Shown piece after piece: positions 52,454 to 61,266 of a DNA stretch of 64,000 nucleotides. Positions within the stretch are counted from its first letter, which is position 1. Every line of letters begins with the position of its first letter. The stretch spans positions 276,641 to 340,640 of the forward strand of contig NZ_QWLM01000001.1 in assembly GCF_003515945.1 (NCBI RefSeq). Direction: 5' to 3'. Under the pieces are notes generated by a model. It ran no database searches. It worked only from the letters and a program-made list of their open reading frames with translations, and had not been told where the DNA came from. The stretch comes from Dermacoccus abyssi. Its GTDB lineage: Bacteria; Actinomycetota; Actinomycetes; Actinomycetales; Dermatophilaceae. The position numbers were made by a program, and so were the translations under genes.

Positions 52454-55089
52454 GCGCGCACCTCCAGCGTCGAGCCGGCGACCATGACGGGACGGCGTTC
52501 GGAGTCGACGAGGTCGAGCTCGCCCGCCGCCGCGCGGGCACGGTCGTCGGCGGTGGCCGGGCGCACCTGCTCACGCTCGACGACGTAGAGCAGGTCGGGG
52601 TCGGCGTCCGTCGCGTCGTTGACGAACCCGGTGAACTGGGCGAGCTTCTCCGGATCTTCGAGCACCTCGCGCCACTCGTCGGCGTAGGCGCCCACGTGGT
52701 GGGTCATCATGGCGTCGAGGTCGTCGCAGAGGCCGAGCGCGTCGTCGAAGATCACCTCGCGCAGCCGCTCGATGCCGCCGTCGAGCTCCTCGAGCCACGG
52801 GGCGGTGCGCTGGAGGCGCTCGGCCGTCGAGACGTAGTACATGAAGAACCGGTCGATGGCGGTGATGAGTTCGGCGTCCGACAAGTCCTGCGCCAACAGC
52901 TGCGCGTGCTTGGGTGTGGCCCCGCCGTTGCCGCCGACGTAGAGGTTCCACCCGTTCTCCGTGGCGATGACGCCCGCGTCCTTGCCGCGCGCCTCGGCGC
53001 ACTCGCGGGCACAGCCGGAGACGCCGAGCTTGAGCTTGTGAGGGCTGCGCAGGCCTCGGTAGCGCAGTTCGAGGTCGATGGCCATGCGCACGCTGTCCTG
53101 GACGCCGTAGCGGCACCAACTCTGCCCGACGCACGACTTCACGGTGCGCAGGCTCTTGCCGTAGGCATGGCCGGACTCGAACCCGGCGTCGACGAGGCGC
53201 TTCCAGATGGCCGGCAGCTGGTCGATGCGCGCGCCGAACAGGTCGATGCGCTGGCCGCCCGTGATCTTCGTGTAGAGCCCGAAGTCCTTGGCCACCTGGG
53301 CGATGACGAGCAGCCCGTCCGGGGTGATCTCCCCGCCCGGGATTCGCGGGACGACCGAGTACGTGCCGTCCTTCTGCAGGTTGGCCAGCACATGGTCGTT
53401 GCTGTCCTGCAGCGTGCTCTGCTCCCCGGCGAGGATGTGCCCGCCGCCCAGGCTCGCGAGGATGTTGGCGATCGTCGGCTTGCAGATGTCGCAGCCGCGC
53501 CCGGTACCGAAGCGTTCCATGATCTCGCTGAACGTCGCGAGGCCCGCCACCTTGATGGCGTTGAACAGTTCGCTGCGTGGCATCGGGATGTGCTCGCACA
53601 GCGACCGGTCGACGGCGATGCCCGCCTTCTCCTGATGCGACTCGAACAGCTTCTTGACGATGGGCAGGCATGAGCCGCAGGAGGTTCCGGCCTTCGTGCA
53701 GCTCTTGACGTCGGCCAGGTTCGACGCGCCGTCGTCGACCGCCGAACGGATCTGACCGGCGCTCACGTTGTTGCAGGAGCACACCGCGGCGTCGTCGGGC
53801 AGTTCGAGCGAGGACGCCGCGCCCTCCCCCGCGCCGGCCGGCACGATGAACGACGACGGGTCGGCGCCCAGCCGGCGTCCGACGAGCGGTCGCAGCCCGG
53901 CGTAGGCACTGGCGTCCCCGACGAGGATGCCGCCGAGCAGGGTCTGCGCGTCGTCGGAGACGACGAGCTTCTTGTACGAACCGGTCACCGAGTCCGAGTA
54001 GACGACCTCGAGCGCACCGGGGGTCGTGGCGAACGCGTCACCGAAGCTCGCGACGTCGACGCCGAGCAGCTTGAGCTTGGTCGAGGTGTCCGCGCCGGGA
54101 AAGCTCGATTCCCCACCCAGCAGCGCGTCGGCGGCGATCTCGGCCATCGTGTAGCCGGGGGCGACGAGACCCCAGACACGACCCTGGATGCACGCCACCT
54201 CACCGATGGCGTGGATGCTCTCGTCGCTCGTGCGGCAGCGGTCGTCGACGACGACACCGCCACGCTCACCGACCTCGAGGCCGGCAGCACGGGCCAGTTC
54301 GTCACGCGGGCGCACGCCGGTGGCGAAGACCACGACGTCGACGTCGATCTTCTCGCCGTCGGCGAACTCCATGCCGGTGACCCGGCGTCCGCGCTTGGCC
54401 AGAACCCGCTGGGTGGCCGTGCCGGTGCGCACCTCGACGCCGAGGTTATCGATGAGTCGGCGCAGCTCCTGGCCACCGCCGTCGTCCACCTGCAACGGCA
54501 TGAGACGCGGCGCGAACTCGATGACGGTCGACTCGGCGCCGAGCGCTTGCAACGCACCGGCCGCCTCGAGACCGAGCAGACCACCACCGACGACGGCGCC
54601 GCGCACGGGCCGCTCGGGGTGGGCCGCACGCAGCTCCTCGACGTACCCGCGCAGCGCCGCGACGTCGTCAATCGTGCGGTAGACGAAGCAACCCTGCAGG
54701 TCGTTGCCCTTGACGGGCGGCACCGCGGCGTAGCTGCCGGTGGCGAGCACGAGATGGTCGTAGGGGTGGCGGACGCCCTTGGCGGTCGTCACCACCTTGG
54801 CGTTGCGGTCGACGTCCGTCACCTCGGTGCGCTTGGCGAGGGTGACGCGGGGGTCGGCCCACAGCTCGGCCCCGCCGAGGTTGAGATCCTCCGGGTCGCG
54901 CCCCGTGAAGTAGCTCGTGAGCGCCACCCGGTCGTACGGCGGACGCGGCTCGTCGCCGAGCACCGTGATGTCGAAACGGCCCGCGTCGTCGCGCGACCGC
55001 ATCGCCTCGACGAAACGGTGGGCCACCATGCCGGCGCCGATGACGACGACGCGTTCGCGGGGTCGGGCCTGCTCGATCTGCTCGCTCAT
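52450..55089 (-). CDS. nirB: NADH-dependent nitrite reductase large subunit NirB, copy 1 (intact)
   Basis: Siroheme enzyme reducing nitrite to ammonium, 879 aa. Domains in order: FAD/NADH (VVVIGAGMVAHRFVEAM at 14-30, second GGGLLGLEAAGAL near 170), BFD [2Fe-2S] with CSCNNVSAGQIR and SCTKAGTSCGSC (about 437-475), ferredoxin-like half, and the siroheme/[4Fe-4S] ligands SCVGQSWCRYG (about 650) and GCARECAEARGKD (about 693). AGGAGG precedes the ATG. A GlnR-type box lies 43 nt upstream, so nitrogen control is likely. Confidence 0.95.
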   Translation of the reverse strand: MSEQIEQARPRERVVVIGAGMVAHRFVEAMRSRDDAGRFDITVLGDEPRPPYDRVALTSYFTGRDPEDLNLGGAELWADPRVTLAKRTEVTDVDRNAKVVTTAKGVRHPYDHLVLATGSYAAVPPVKGNDLQGCFVYRTIDDVAALRGYVEELRAAHPERPVRGAVVGGGLLGLEAAGALQALGAESTVIEFAPRLMPLQVDDGGGQELRRLIDNLGVEVRTGTATQRVLAKRGRRVTGMEFADGEKIDVDVVVFATGVRPRDELARAAGLEVGERGGVVVDDRCRTSDESIHAIGEVACIQGRVWGLVAPGYTMAEIAADALLGGESSFPGADTSTKLKLLGVDVASFGDAFATTPGALEVVYSDSVTGSYKKLVVSDDAQTLLGGILVGDASAYAGLRPLVGRRLGADPSSFIVPAGAGEGAASSLELPDDAAVCSCNNVSAGQIRSAVDDGASNLADVKSCTKAGTSCGSCLPIVKKLFESHQEKAGIAVDRSLCEHIPMPRSELFNAIKVAGLATFSEIMERFGTGRGCDICKPTIANILASLGGGHILAGEQSTLQDSNDHVLANLQKDGTYSVVPRIPGGEITPDGLLVIAQVAKDFGLYTKITGGQRIDLFGARIDQLPAIWKRLVDAGFESGHAYGKSLRTVKSCVGQSWCRYGVQDSVRMAIDLELRYRGLRSPHKLKLGVSGCARECAEARGKDAGVIATENGWNLYVGGNGGATPKHAQLLAQDLSDAELITAIDRFFMYYVSTAERLQRTAPWLEELDGGIERLREVIFDDALGLCDDLDAMMTHHVGAYADEWREVLEDPEKLAQFTGFVNDATDADPDLLYVVEREQVRPATADDRARAAAGELDLVDSERRPVMVAGSTLEVRA

Positions 55090-55131
55090 GAATCCTCCTG
55101 CGGTTGTTGCCCTCGAACCTAGGGAGGCCGT

Positions 55132-55169
55132 GTTTCGCGTGACCGGCGGGTTTGTTTCAGGGATGCAAC
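55132..55169 (-). promoter_or_regulatory. GlnR-type box upstream of nirB1
   Basis: On the minus strand the pattern is GTTGC-6-GAAAC-6-GCCGG-6-GAAAC, each 5-mer starting exactly 11 bp after the last. This matches the actinobacterial GlnR layout a1-b1-a2-b2 (consensus a GTnAC, b GAAAC). Both b sites are perfect, the a sites degenerate. It suggests activation under nitrogen limitation. Confidence 0.72.
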
Positions 55170-55190
55170 ATCTTCCTCACCGCGGCCTGC

Positions 55191-55454
55191 TCAGCGGTCG
55201 CGAGCCCGCACCCGCAGCCCCGAGGCGATGAGGCGACGCACGAGCTCGGTGCCCCGCACCGGTTCCGCACCGCCCGCGACGAGATCGTCGTACCGGCGCG
55301 CGGGCACGTCGTAGTGATCGTGGTCGAACGCGGCGCGCGGCACGTCGTGCGCGGCGGCGAACGCGTGCAGCTCGTCGAGCGAGACGTCGGAGACGAGGTG
55401 GCTGAACACGGTGCCCCACGCGGGCCACGCCGGCGGATCGATGAGAACGGCCAT
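55191..55454 (-). CDS. DUF4031 domain-containing small protein
   Basis: 87 aa, family of unknown function. MAVLIDPPAWPAWGTVFSHL and AFDHDHYDVPARRYDDLVA are diagnostic, with a His/Asp-rich centre that could bind metal. The ATG shares one base with the NasB-like gene stop (TGATG), so translation is coupled to the nitrate reductase operon. A gap of about 100 bp with the GlnR box separates it from nirB1. Confidence 0.82.
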   Translation of the reverse strand: MAVLIDPPAWPAWGTVFSHLVSDVSLDELHAFAAAHDVPRAAFDHDHYDVPARRYDDLVAGGAEPVRGTELVRRLIASGLRVRARDR

Positions 55455-56992
55455 CAGGCCATTGTCGCCTCCTGCGCCGGGTTCACCTCGTCCATCCATG
55501 CGAGGATGCCGCACACAGTCGCGGTGCAACTGCCGCACCCCGTCGTCGCACGCGTGGCGGCGGCGACGTCCTCGACGCACCGCGCTCCCTCGACGTGCGC
55601 GTCGACGATCTCCTTCTTGCTCACCCCGTTGCAGCGACAGACCGTGGCCGTGCTCGGCAGCGCCGTCGGTCCGGCCGCCTGAGGCACCGCGTCGGGGTTG
55701 GACGCGCCCTTGACGAGCAGGTGGGCCGGATCGAGCGGCAACGGCGTCCGCCGTTCATACGCGCTCATGAGATCGGCCGCCACCCGCGGCGACCCGACGA
55801 CGACCCCCGCGACGATGCGCTCGCCGTCGACGGCGATGGTGGCCGACCGGCGATCGCCGACGTCGCTCAGGGTGAGGACCCGCAGGCCCTGGGCATGCGC
55901 CGCGAACGGGTCGGGCAAGGGCTCGCCGAGCGCGACGACGTCGAGCCCCACGGCCTTGAGCTTGACGATGCTGACCTCGGGTTCGGGCCGGGGTTCCGGG
56001 GTGGCCTGCGGTGTCGGCTGCGGGATCGGTGCGCTCCGGGGCGCGGTCGCGGCCTGGTCGTTCTCGCACAGTTCACGCGCCAGCCGGCCGGCCTGCTCCC
56101 ACCCCGGCGCGATGAGGCCGGGGCACCCCGCGTCGGTCTGCGCACAGTCGCCGATGGCGGCCACCGAATCGTCGTCGAGAGCACGCAACCGCTCGTCCAC
56201 GAGGATGCCGATGTCGACGGGAACACCTGCGGCCCTGGCGATCTCGGCTCTCGGTTTGACTCCCGTGTTGACGACGAGACCGTCGATGTCCAGCCGTTCG
56301 CCGTCAGCCAGTTCGATGCCGACAAGATGCTCCTTCTCGCGCAGAACCCGGACGATGCCGCTCGTCACCCGCACGTCGACACCGAGGTCGCCCAGGACGG
56401 CGGCCGCCATCTGACCGCTCGGGGCGTCGAGCTGGCGATCCATGACGTGCCCACCGCGATGCACGAGCGTGACGTCGACGTCGCGGGTGCGCAGGCCGCA
56501 GGCGATCTCGACGCCGAGCAGACCGCCACCGAGCACCGCCATCCGCCGCCCCGGGGTGCAGACGGCCAGCAGTTCGCGGCAGTCGTCGATGGTACGCACC
56601 GCGCGCACGCCCTGGCCACCTCCGGCGCCGAGGCCGGGGATGGGCGGCATGACGGCCTCGGCACCGGTGGCGAAGACCGCCAGGTCATACGGGTGCTCGC
56701 GCCCCTCGGCATCGATGACGACACGACGTTCGCGTTCGAGGCGTACGGCCGCCGTCCCCGCATGCACGGTGACGTCCTCGGGCGCCGCCGGCAGCGTGAG
56801 GGACGCGAGGTCGGCGCGCCCGGCCACGACCTCCGAGAGCATGAGCCGGTTGTACGGCTCATAGGGCTCCTCCCCCAGCACCGTGATGTCGAAGGCCGCG
56901 CCGGTGCGCTCGGCGTGCCGGGTGAGGTCGTCGAGAAAGCGGGCCGCCACCATGCCGTGCCCGATGACGACGACGCGCGGCGGGCGGCTCAT
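55454..56992 (-). CDS. NasB-like FAD/BFD electron-transfer subunit of assimilatory nitrate reductase
   Basis: 512 aa. N-terminal pyridine-nucleotide disulfide-type FAD domain (VVVIGHGMVAARFLDDL at 7-23, second nucleotide site LGGGLLGVEIACGL near 155). A C-terminal BFD-like [2Fe-2S] domain has CRCNGVSKKEIVDAHVEGA and TTGCGSCTATVCGIL. It resembles the first part of NirB but has no siroheme domain. A Pro/Glu-rich linker near 320-340 (PQPTPQATPEPRPEPE) is unusual. It overlaps the catalytic-subunit gene by 4 nt and probably feeds it electrons from NAD(P)H. Confidence 0.87.
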   Translation of the reverse strand: MSRPPRVVVIGHGMVAARFLDDLTRHAERTGAAFDITVLGEEPYEPYNRLMLSEVVAGRADLASLTLPAAPEDVTVHAGTAAVRLERERRVVIDAEGREHPYDLAVFATGAEAVMPPIPGLGAGGGQGVRAVRTIDDCRELLAVCTPGRRMAVLGGGLLGVEIACGLRTRDVDVTLVHRGGHVMDRQLDAPSGQMAAAVLGDLGVDVRVTSGIVRVLREKEHLVGIELADGERLDIDGLVVNTGVKPRAEIARAAGVPVDIGILVDERLRALDDDSVAAIGDCAQTDAGCPGLIAPGWEQAGRLARELCENDQAATAPRSAPIPQPTPQATPEPRPEPEVSIVKLKAVGLDVVALGEPLPDPFAAHAQGLRVLTLSDVGDRRSATIAVDGERIVAGVVVGSPRVAADLMSAYERRTPLPLDPAHLLVKGASNPDAVPQAAGPTALPSTATVCRCNGVSKKEIVDAHVEGARCVEDVAAATRATTGCGSCTATVCGILAWMDEVNPAQEATMA

Positions 56993-59220
56993 GCGCGCAC
57001 CGCCTGGCCGGCGCGTGCTGCGTGCTCGCCGTGAGCAGCGTCATCGTCGCCAGTCGGCGCGTCCTGCTCATCGAACCGCGCCACCGCGGCAGCGCACACC
57101 TTGAACTCCGGCATCGAGCTCACCGGGTCGAGCGCGGGGTTGGTGGCGAGGTTGGCCGCGCCGCGCCCGGCGAAGTGGAACGGCATGAAGACGCAGTCGC
57201 GGCGGATGTCATTGCTGAGGCGCGCGATGCCGACGGCGGCACCGGAGCGGGTGCGCACCTCGACGTCGTCGCCCTCGCCGATGCCGAGGCGTGCGGCCGT
57301 CAGCGGGTGGATCTGCACGAACGCCTCGGGTTCGATGCCGTTGAGCTCGGCCACGCGGCGCGTCTGGGCGCCCGACTGATAGTGCTGCAGCAGACGGCCG
57401 GTGAGCAGGTAGAGCGGCGCGTCTGGTCGGAGGTCGTCGGCCACGCCCGCCGAGCGCACGTCGATCATCCGGGCGCGCCCGTCGGGCGTCGCGAAGCGGT
57501 CGAGGAACAGCCGGGGCGTGCCGACGGTGCGCGGGTCGGGGCGCGTCATCGCGTCACGCACGGCAGGCCAGAACGCCCCGGTGCCGCCCTCGTCGTCCGC
57601 GAGTTCCCAGGCGTCCAGCGCGGCGTGGCTGAGGCCGGAATAGTCGGCGATGCCGCCCGCCGAGGCGCGCGCCAACTCGTCGAACGCATCGGCGGGGTCG
57701 GTGGCGAAACCGGCCGGGGCGTCGAGCAGTTCGGCGAGCTCGTGCCAGATACGCAGTTCGTCCCGCGGCCCGTCGGCCGCGTCGGGCGCGGGCACGGCGC
57801 GACGTCGGCGCAGCACGCGCCCCTCGAGGTTGGTCATCGTGCCCTCCTCCTCGGCCCATTGCAGGCTGGGCAGGACGACGTCGGCCATCGCGGCGGTCTC
57901 CGACAGGACGAAATCGGTGACGACGAGCGTGTCGAGCGCCGCGAACCGCTCGGCGATGCGGCCGGAACGCGGCCCGCTCACCACGGGGTTTGCGCCGTGC
58001 ACGAAGAGCATCGAGGCGCCCTCCGGCGTGCCGAGCGCGTCGAGCAGTTGGACGGCCGGCAGCCCGGGGCCGGGGATGTCGCTCTCCTCGACGCCCCAGA
58101 CCTCGGCGATGTGCGCGCGGGCGGCCGGGTCGGTGATCTTGCGATAGCCGGGCAGTTGATCGCACTTCTGCCCGTGCTCGCGTCCACCCTGGCCGTTGCC
58201 CTGACCGGTGAGACAGCCGTAGCCCGAACCCACCCGACCGGGCAGTCCGAGGGCCAGCGCAAGGTTGAGCGCGGCGCTCACCGTGTCGGTGCCGTGGGCG
58301 TGCTGCTCCGCGCCGCGCCCGGTGAGCACGTACGCGCCGTGCCCGCCGACGACGGGCGCCGATTTCATGAGGATCTTTGCCGCACAACGAAGTTCGGCGA
58401 CCGGGATGCCCGTCTCCCGCTCCACGGCCTCCGGCCACCACATCATGGCCGACCGCTTGACGGCGTCCCAACCGGTGACGCGGTCGGCGAGGTAACGCTC
58501 GTCCGCACCGCCACCGACGATGACGAGGTGCAACAGCCCCATGAGTACGGTGATGTCGGTGCCCGGCAGCGGTTGAAGGTGAACGCCCGCGCCGTCGTCC
58601 GTCAGGGCCGCGCTCGGCGTCCGACGTGGGTCGATGACGATGAGCCCGCCCCGCTCGCGCGCCGAGCGCAGGTGCTGCACGAACGGCGGCATCGTCTCGG
58701 CCGGGTTACTGCCCACGAGCATGACGGCGTCCGCGCCGTCGAGATCGCCGAGCGGAAACGGCATCCCCCGATCGAGCCCGAGAGTCCGGCCCCCGGCTGC
58801 AGCGGCCGAGCTCATGCAGAAACGCCCGTTGTAGTCGATCATCGCCGTGCCGAGCCCGACGCGGGCGAACTTGCCCAGCGTGTAGGCCTTCTCGTTGGTC
58901 AGGCCACCTCCGCCGAAGACGGCCACACCGTCGGGGCCGCTGCGAGCGCGAGCGCGCTTCACCCCGCGCACGATGCGGGTGTAGGCCTCGTCCCACGTCG
59001 TTTTAACGAGCGACCCGTCGGCGTCGCGCACCAGTGGACGCAGCAGCCGGTCGGGCGTCGAGAGCACTGCGGCCGACGTCCAGCCCTTGTGGCACAGGCC
59101 CCCGCGGTTGGTCGGGAACTCGCGCGGTGTCACGCTCACGGCGCCGGCCCCGTCATTGCCGGCGGTCAGCCGCATGCCGCACTGCAACGCGCAGTAGGGG
59201 CAATGGGTCGAGGTCGCCAT
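56989..59220 (-). CDS. Assimilatory nitrate reductase catalytic subunit (molybdopterin enzyme)
   Basis: Mo-bisMGD oxidoreductase, 743 aa, reducing nitrate to nitrite in the cytoplasm; no Tat signal. The [4Fe-4S] ligands are Cys7, Cys10, Cys14 and Cys43. YNGRFCMSSAAAAGGRTLGL near 130 carries the Cys expected to ligate Mo. LLTGRLLQHYQSGAQTRRV near 625 is the MGD-binding C-terminal domain. No C-terminal BFD domain, which the next gene supplies instead. The start shares one base with the narK stop (TGATG). Confidence 0.92.
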   Translation of the reverse strand: MATSTHCPYCALQCGMRLTAGNDGAGAVSVTPREFPTNRGGLCHKGWTSAAVLSTPDRLLRPLVRDADGSLVKTTWDEAYTRIVRGVKRARARSGPDGVAVFGGGGLTNEKAYTLGKFARVGLGTAMIDYNGRFCMSSAAAAGGRTLGLDRGMPFPLGDLDGADAVMLVGSNPAETMPPFVQHLRSARERGGLIVIDPRRTPSAALTDDGAGVHLQPLPGTDITVLMGLLHLVIVGGGADERYLADRVTGWDAVKRSAMMWWPEAVERETGIPVAELRCAAKILMKSAPVVGGHGAYVLTGRGAEQHAHGTDTVSAALNLALALGLPGRVGSGYGCLTGQGNGQGGREHGQKCDQLPGYRKITDPAARAHIAEVWGVEESDIPGPGLPAVQLLDALGTPEGASMLFVHGANPVVSGPRSGRIAERFAALDTLVVTDFVLSETAAMADVVLPSLQWAEEEGTMTNLEGRVLRRRRAVPAPDAADGPRDELRIWHELAELLDAPAGFATDPADAFDELARASAGGIADYSGLSHAALDAWELADDEGGTGAFWPAVRDAMTRPDPRTVGTPRLFLDRFATPDGRARMIDVRSAGVADDLRPDAPLYLLTGRLLQHYQSGAQTRRVAELNGIEPEAFVQIHPLTAARLGIGEGDDVEVRTRSGAAVGIARLSNDIRRDCVFMPFHFAGRGAANLATNPALDPVSSMPEFKVCAAAVARFDEQDAPTGDDDAAHGEHAARAGQAVRA

Positions 59221-60671
59221 CAGATGCCCACCTGCCCGGCGTCACCGAGCCCCGCACACCGACGCCCGTAGGCGAACCAGGCGACGAACGCCATGACGAG
59301 GTAGAGCGCGATGATGCCGTAGAGCGCCGGCACGATCGTGCCCTTCGGGGCGATCGCCGAGATGCTCGAGGCCTTGCTCAGCGCGAACATCTGCGGCACG
59401 ACGAACCCGCCGAAGGCACCCACGGCGCCGACGATGCCGATGGCGCCCGCCGCGGCGCGCCGGGTGCGACGTCGACCGTCGTCGGTGGTGTCCGTGGCCG
59501 TGGCGTCGAACACCGCTGGGATCATCCGGTAGATCGACCCGTTGCCGATGCCGGTGAAGACGAACAGCAGCAGGAACGCGGCCATGAAGAGGCCGAAGTT
59601 CTTGCCCTGCAGCGCCTGGATCGCGCCGAGCGCACCGAACGCCATCGCCACGAAGCTGACGACGGTGACACGCCAGCCGCCGACGCGGTCGGCGATGACG
59701 CCGCCGAGCGGGCGGGTCAGCGAGCCGACGAGCGCGCCGAGGAAGGCGAGCTTGAGGCCGTGGGCGGGAAACGCGTCGGACATGATCTTGGGAAAGACGC
59801 CGGCGAAACCGATGAACGAGCCGAACGTGCCGACGTAGAGGAACGCGAGGATCCAGGTGTGACGGGCGCGGCTCGCCATCTCGAAACCGCCGCGGTCACC
59901 CGACCCGGCGATGACCGAGAGGTTGTCCATGCTGCGCCAGGCGAGCAGCGCCGCGAGCAGGATGAACGGCACGAAGATCCAGCCCGCCAACGGCAGGTTG
60001 GGCACCTGAGCGCCGGTGACGGCGGTCGTGGCCCCCCAGGTGACGACGAGGGGGATGGCGAACTGGACGGCCGCCGTCCCCAGGTTGCCGCCGGCCGCGT
60101 TGAGGCCGAGCGCCTTGCCCTTCTCGGAGGAGCGGTAGAAGAAGGAGATGTTCGTCATCGAGCTGGCGAAGTTGCCGCCACCGAAGCCAGCGAGCGCGGC
60201 CACGGCGAGCAGCACCCCGAAGCTCGCGTGCTGCCCGACGGCGAGGGCCAGGCCGACGGCGGGCAGCAGGAGCAGCAGCGCGGAGACGATCGTCCAGTTG
60301 CGACCCCCGAAGCGCGGGACGGCGAACGTGTACGGGATGCGCAGGCTCGCCCCGACGAGGGTGGGGATGCTGAGCAACCAGAACTGCTGCGTCTCGCTCA
60401 GCGCCGCGCTGCCGGTGTAGCCGTACGTGGCCAGCTGCGGTACGACGATGCCCCACAGCGCGAAGACGCCGAAGCCGAGGAACTCCGCGAACACCGAGAT
60501 GGCGAGGTTGTGGCGGGCGGTCTGCGCTCCGCCGTGGTGACCCCACTGCGCGGCGTTCTCCGGATCCCAGTCGTCGATCCAGCGGCCTGCTCGGCGGGTG
60601 AATCGGGCGGCCGGGGCCGGGGTGGCGGCAGCGGTGGCGGTCGGTGAATCACCGCGGTGGGCCAGCGTCAT
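59220..60671 (-). CDS. narK: Nitrate/nitrite transporter NarK
   Basis: Major facilitator of the NNP family, 483 aa. RHNLAISVFAEFLGFGVFAL near 53 and AGFGGGNFASSMTNISFFY near 160 (first nitrate signature), then TGIGNGSIYRMIPAVF near 380 (second signature). I chose ATG 60671 over ATG 60689 because GAGGAG precedes it by 6 nt. A GlnR-type box lies 53-90 nt upstream. First gene of narK / nitrate reductase / NasB-like / DUF4031. Confidence 0.92.
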   Translation of the reverse strand: MTLAHRGDSPTATAAATPAPAARFTRRAGRWIDDWDPENAAQWGHHGGAQTARHNLAISVFAEFLGFGVFALWGIVVPQLATYGYTGSAALSETQQFWLLSIPTLVGASLRIPYTFAVPRFGGRNWTIVSALLLLLPAVGLALAVGQHASFGVLLAVAALAGFGGGNFASSMTNISFFYRSSEKGKALGLNAAGGNLGTAAVQFAIPLVVTWGATTAVTGAQVPNLPLAGWIFVPFILLAALLAWRSMDNLSVIAGSGDRGGFEMASRARHTWILAFLYVGTFGSFIGFAGVFPKIMSDAFPAHGLKLAFLGALVGSLTRPLGGVIADRVGGWRVTVVSFVAMAFGALGAIQALQGKNFGLFMAAFLLLFVFTGIGNGSIYRMIPAVFDATATDTTDDGRRRTRRAAAGAIGIVGAVGAFGGFVVPQMFALSKASSISAIAPKGTIVPALYGIIALYLVMAFVAWFAYGRRCAGLGDAGQVGI

Positions 60672-60723
60672 GAGGTGCTCCTCGCGCATCGGTGGGATGT
60701 GCCGATGACTCTAGGAGCGGCGT

Positions 60724-60761
60724 GTTACCCGCGAGTCCGCCTCATGTTTCCGGCAGGCAAC
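60724..60761 (-). promoter_or_regulatory. GlnR-type box upstream of narK
   Basis: Minus-strand pattern GTTGC-6-GAAAC-6-CGGAC-6-GTAAC with strict 11-bp phasing. The first two pentamers match those at nirB1 (GTTGC, GAAAC). It places narK and the downstream nitrate reductase genes under probable GlnR control. Confidence 0.7.
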
Positions 60762-60780
60762 ATCCGTCTCACCGCCGCGC

Positions 60781-61266
60781 TCAGCGCGTCGTGCGCTCCG
60801 GGTGGCCTGCCTCGCTCGTGCGCTCCCCCAGCTCGATGACGCCGTCGCGCTCACGCACCGCCCAGGTGCCCAGGCTCACGCTGCGGTCCTCGACGTCCTC
60901 CCCCGTCGCCAGGTCGAAGGCCTGCTTGTAGAGCGGCGACTGGATGACGTCGACGACCCGCTCCTGCCCGGTCGCTTCCTGCCCTGTCTTCTCCGACGCT
61001 GTCTCGTCCGCCACCGTGCGCGTCCCGACGACGCCGCGCGCAATGACGTTGGCGAGCGCATACGGGTCGTGGTGGCCGACGGCGAACAGCCGGCCGTCCG
61101 CCGTCCGCACGACGGCGACCTGCGCGCCGTCCGGGGCCAGGGCAGCCACGGCGCGTTCCGGCACGAGTCGGTCGGCGTCGCACGCGCGAGTCCAGCCCTC
61201 TAGATCGGGCGCGTTCGAGACGCTCACGTTCGAGGTGCTCTCAGTCGAGGTCGACGGTCGGGACAT
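60781..61266 (-). CDS. nirD: Nitrite reductase small subunit NirD, copy 2, with extensions
   Basis: 161 aa. The core is clearly NirD (RLFAVGHHDPYALANVIA, DVIQSPLYKQAFDLATGED). It differs from copy 1 by a Ser/Thr-rich N-terminal extension of about 25 residues and an insertion (TASEKTGQEATGQERV) just before DVIQSP, so it is not a recent copy. Start overlaps the nirB2 stop by 4 nt. It ends about 20 bp before the narK GlnR box. Confidence 0.88.
   Translation of the reverse strand: MSRPSTSTESTSNVSVSNAPDLEGWTRACDADRLVPERAVAALAPDGAQVAVVRTADGRLFAVGHHDPYALANVIARGVVGTRTVADETASEKTGQEATGQERVVDVIQSPLYKQAFDLATGEDVEDRSVSLGTWAVRERDGVIELGERTSEAGHPERTTR

Noticed and set aside
55454..56992. A third NirB copy
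   Set aside because: It has the FAD and BFD domains only; the siroheme/[4Fe-4S] ligand motifs are absent, so NasB-like electron transfer fits better.
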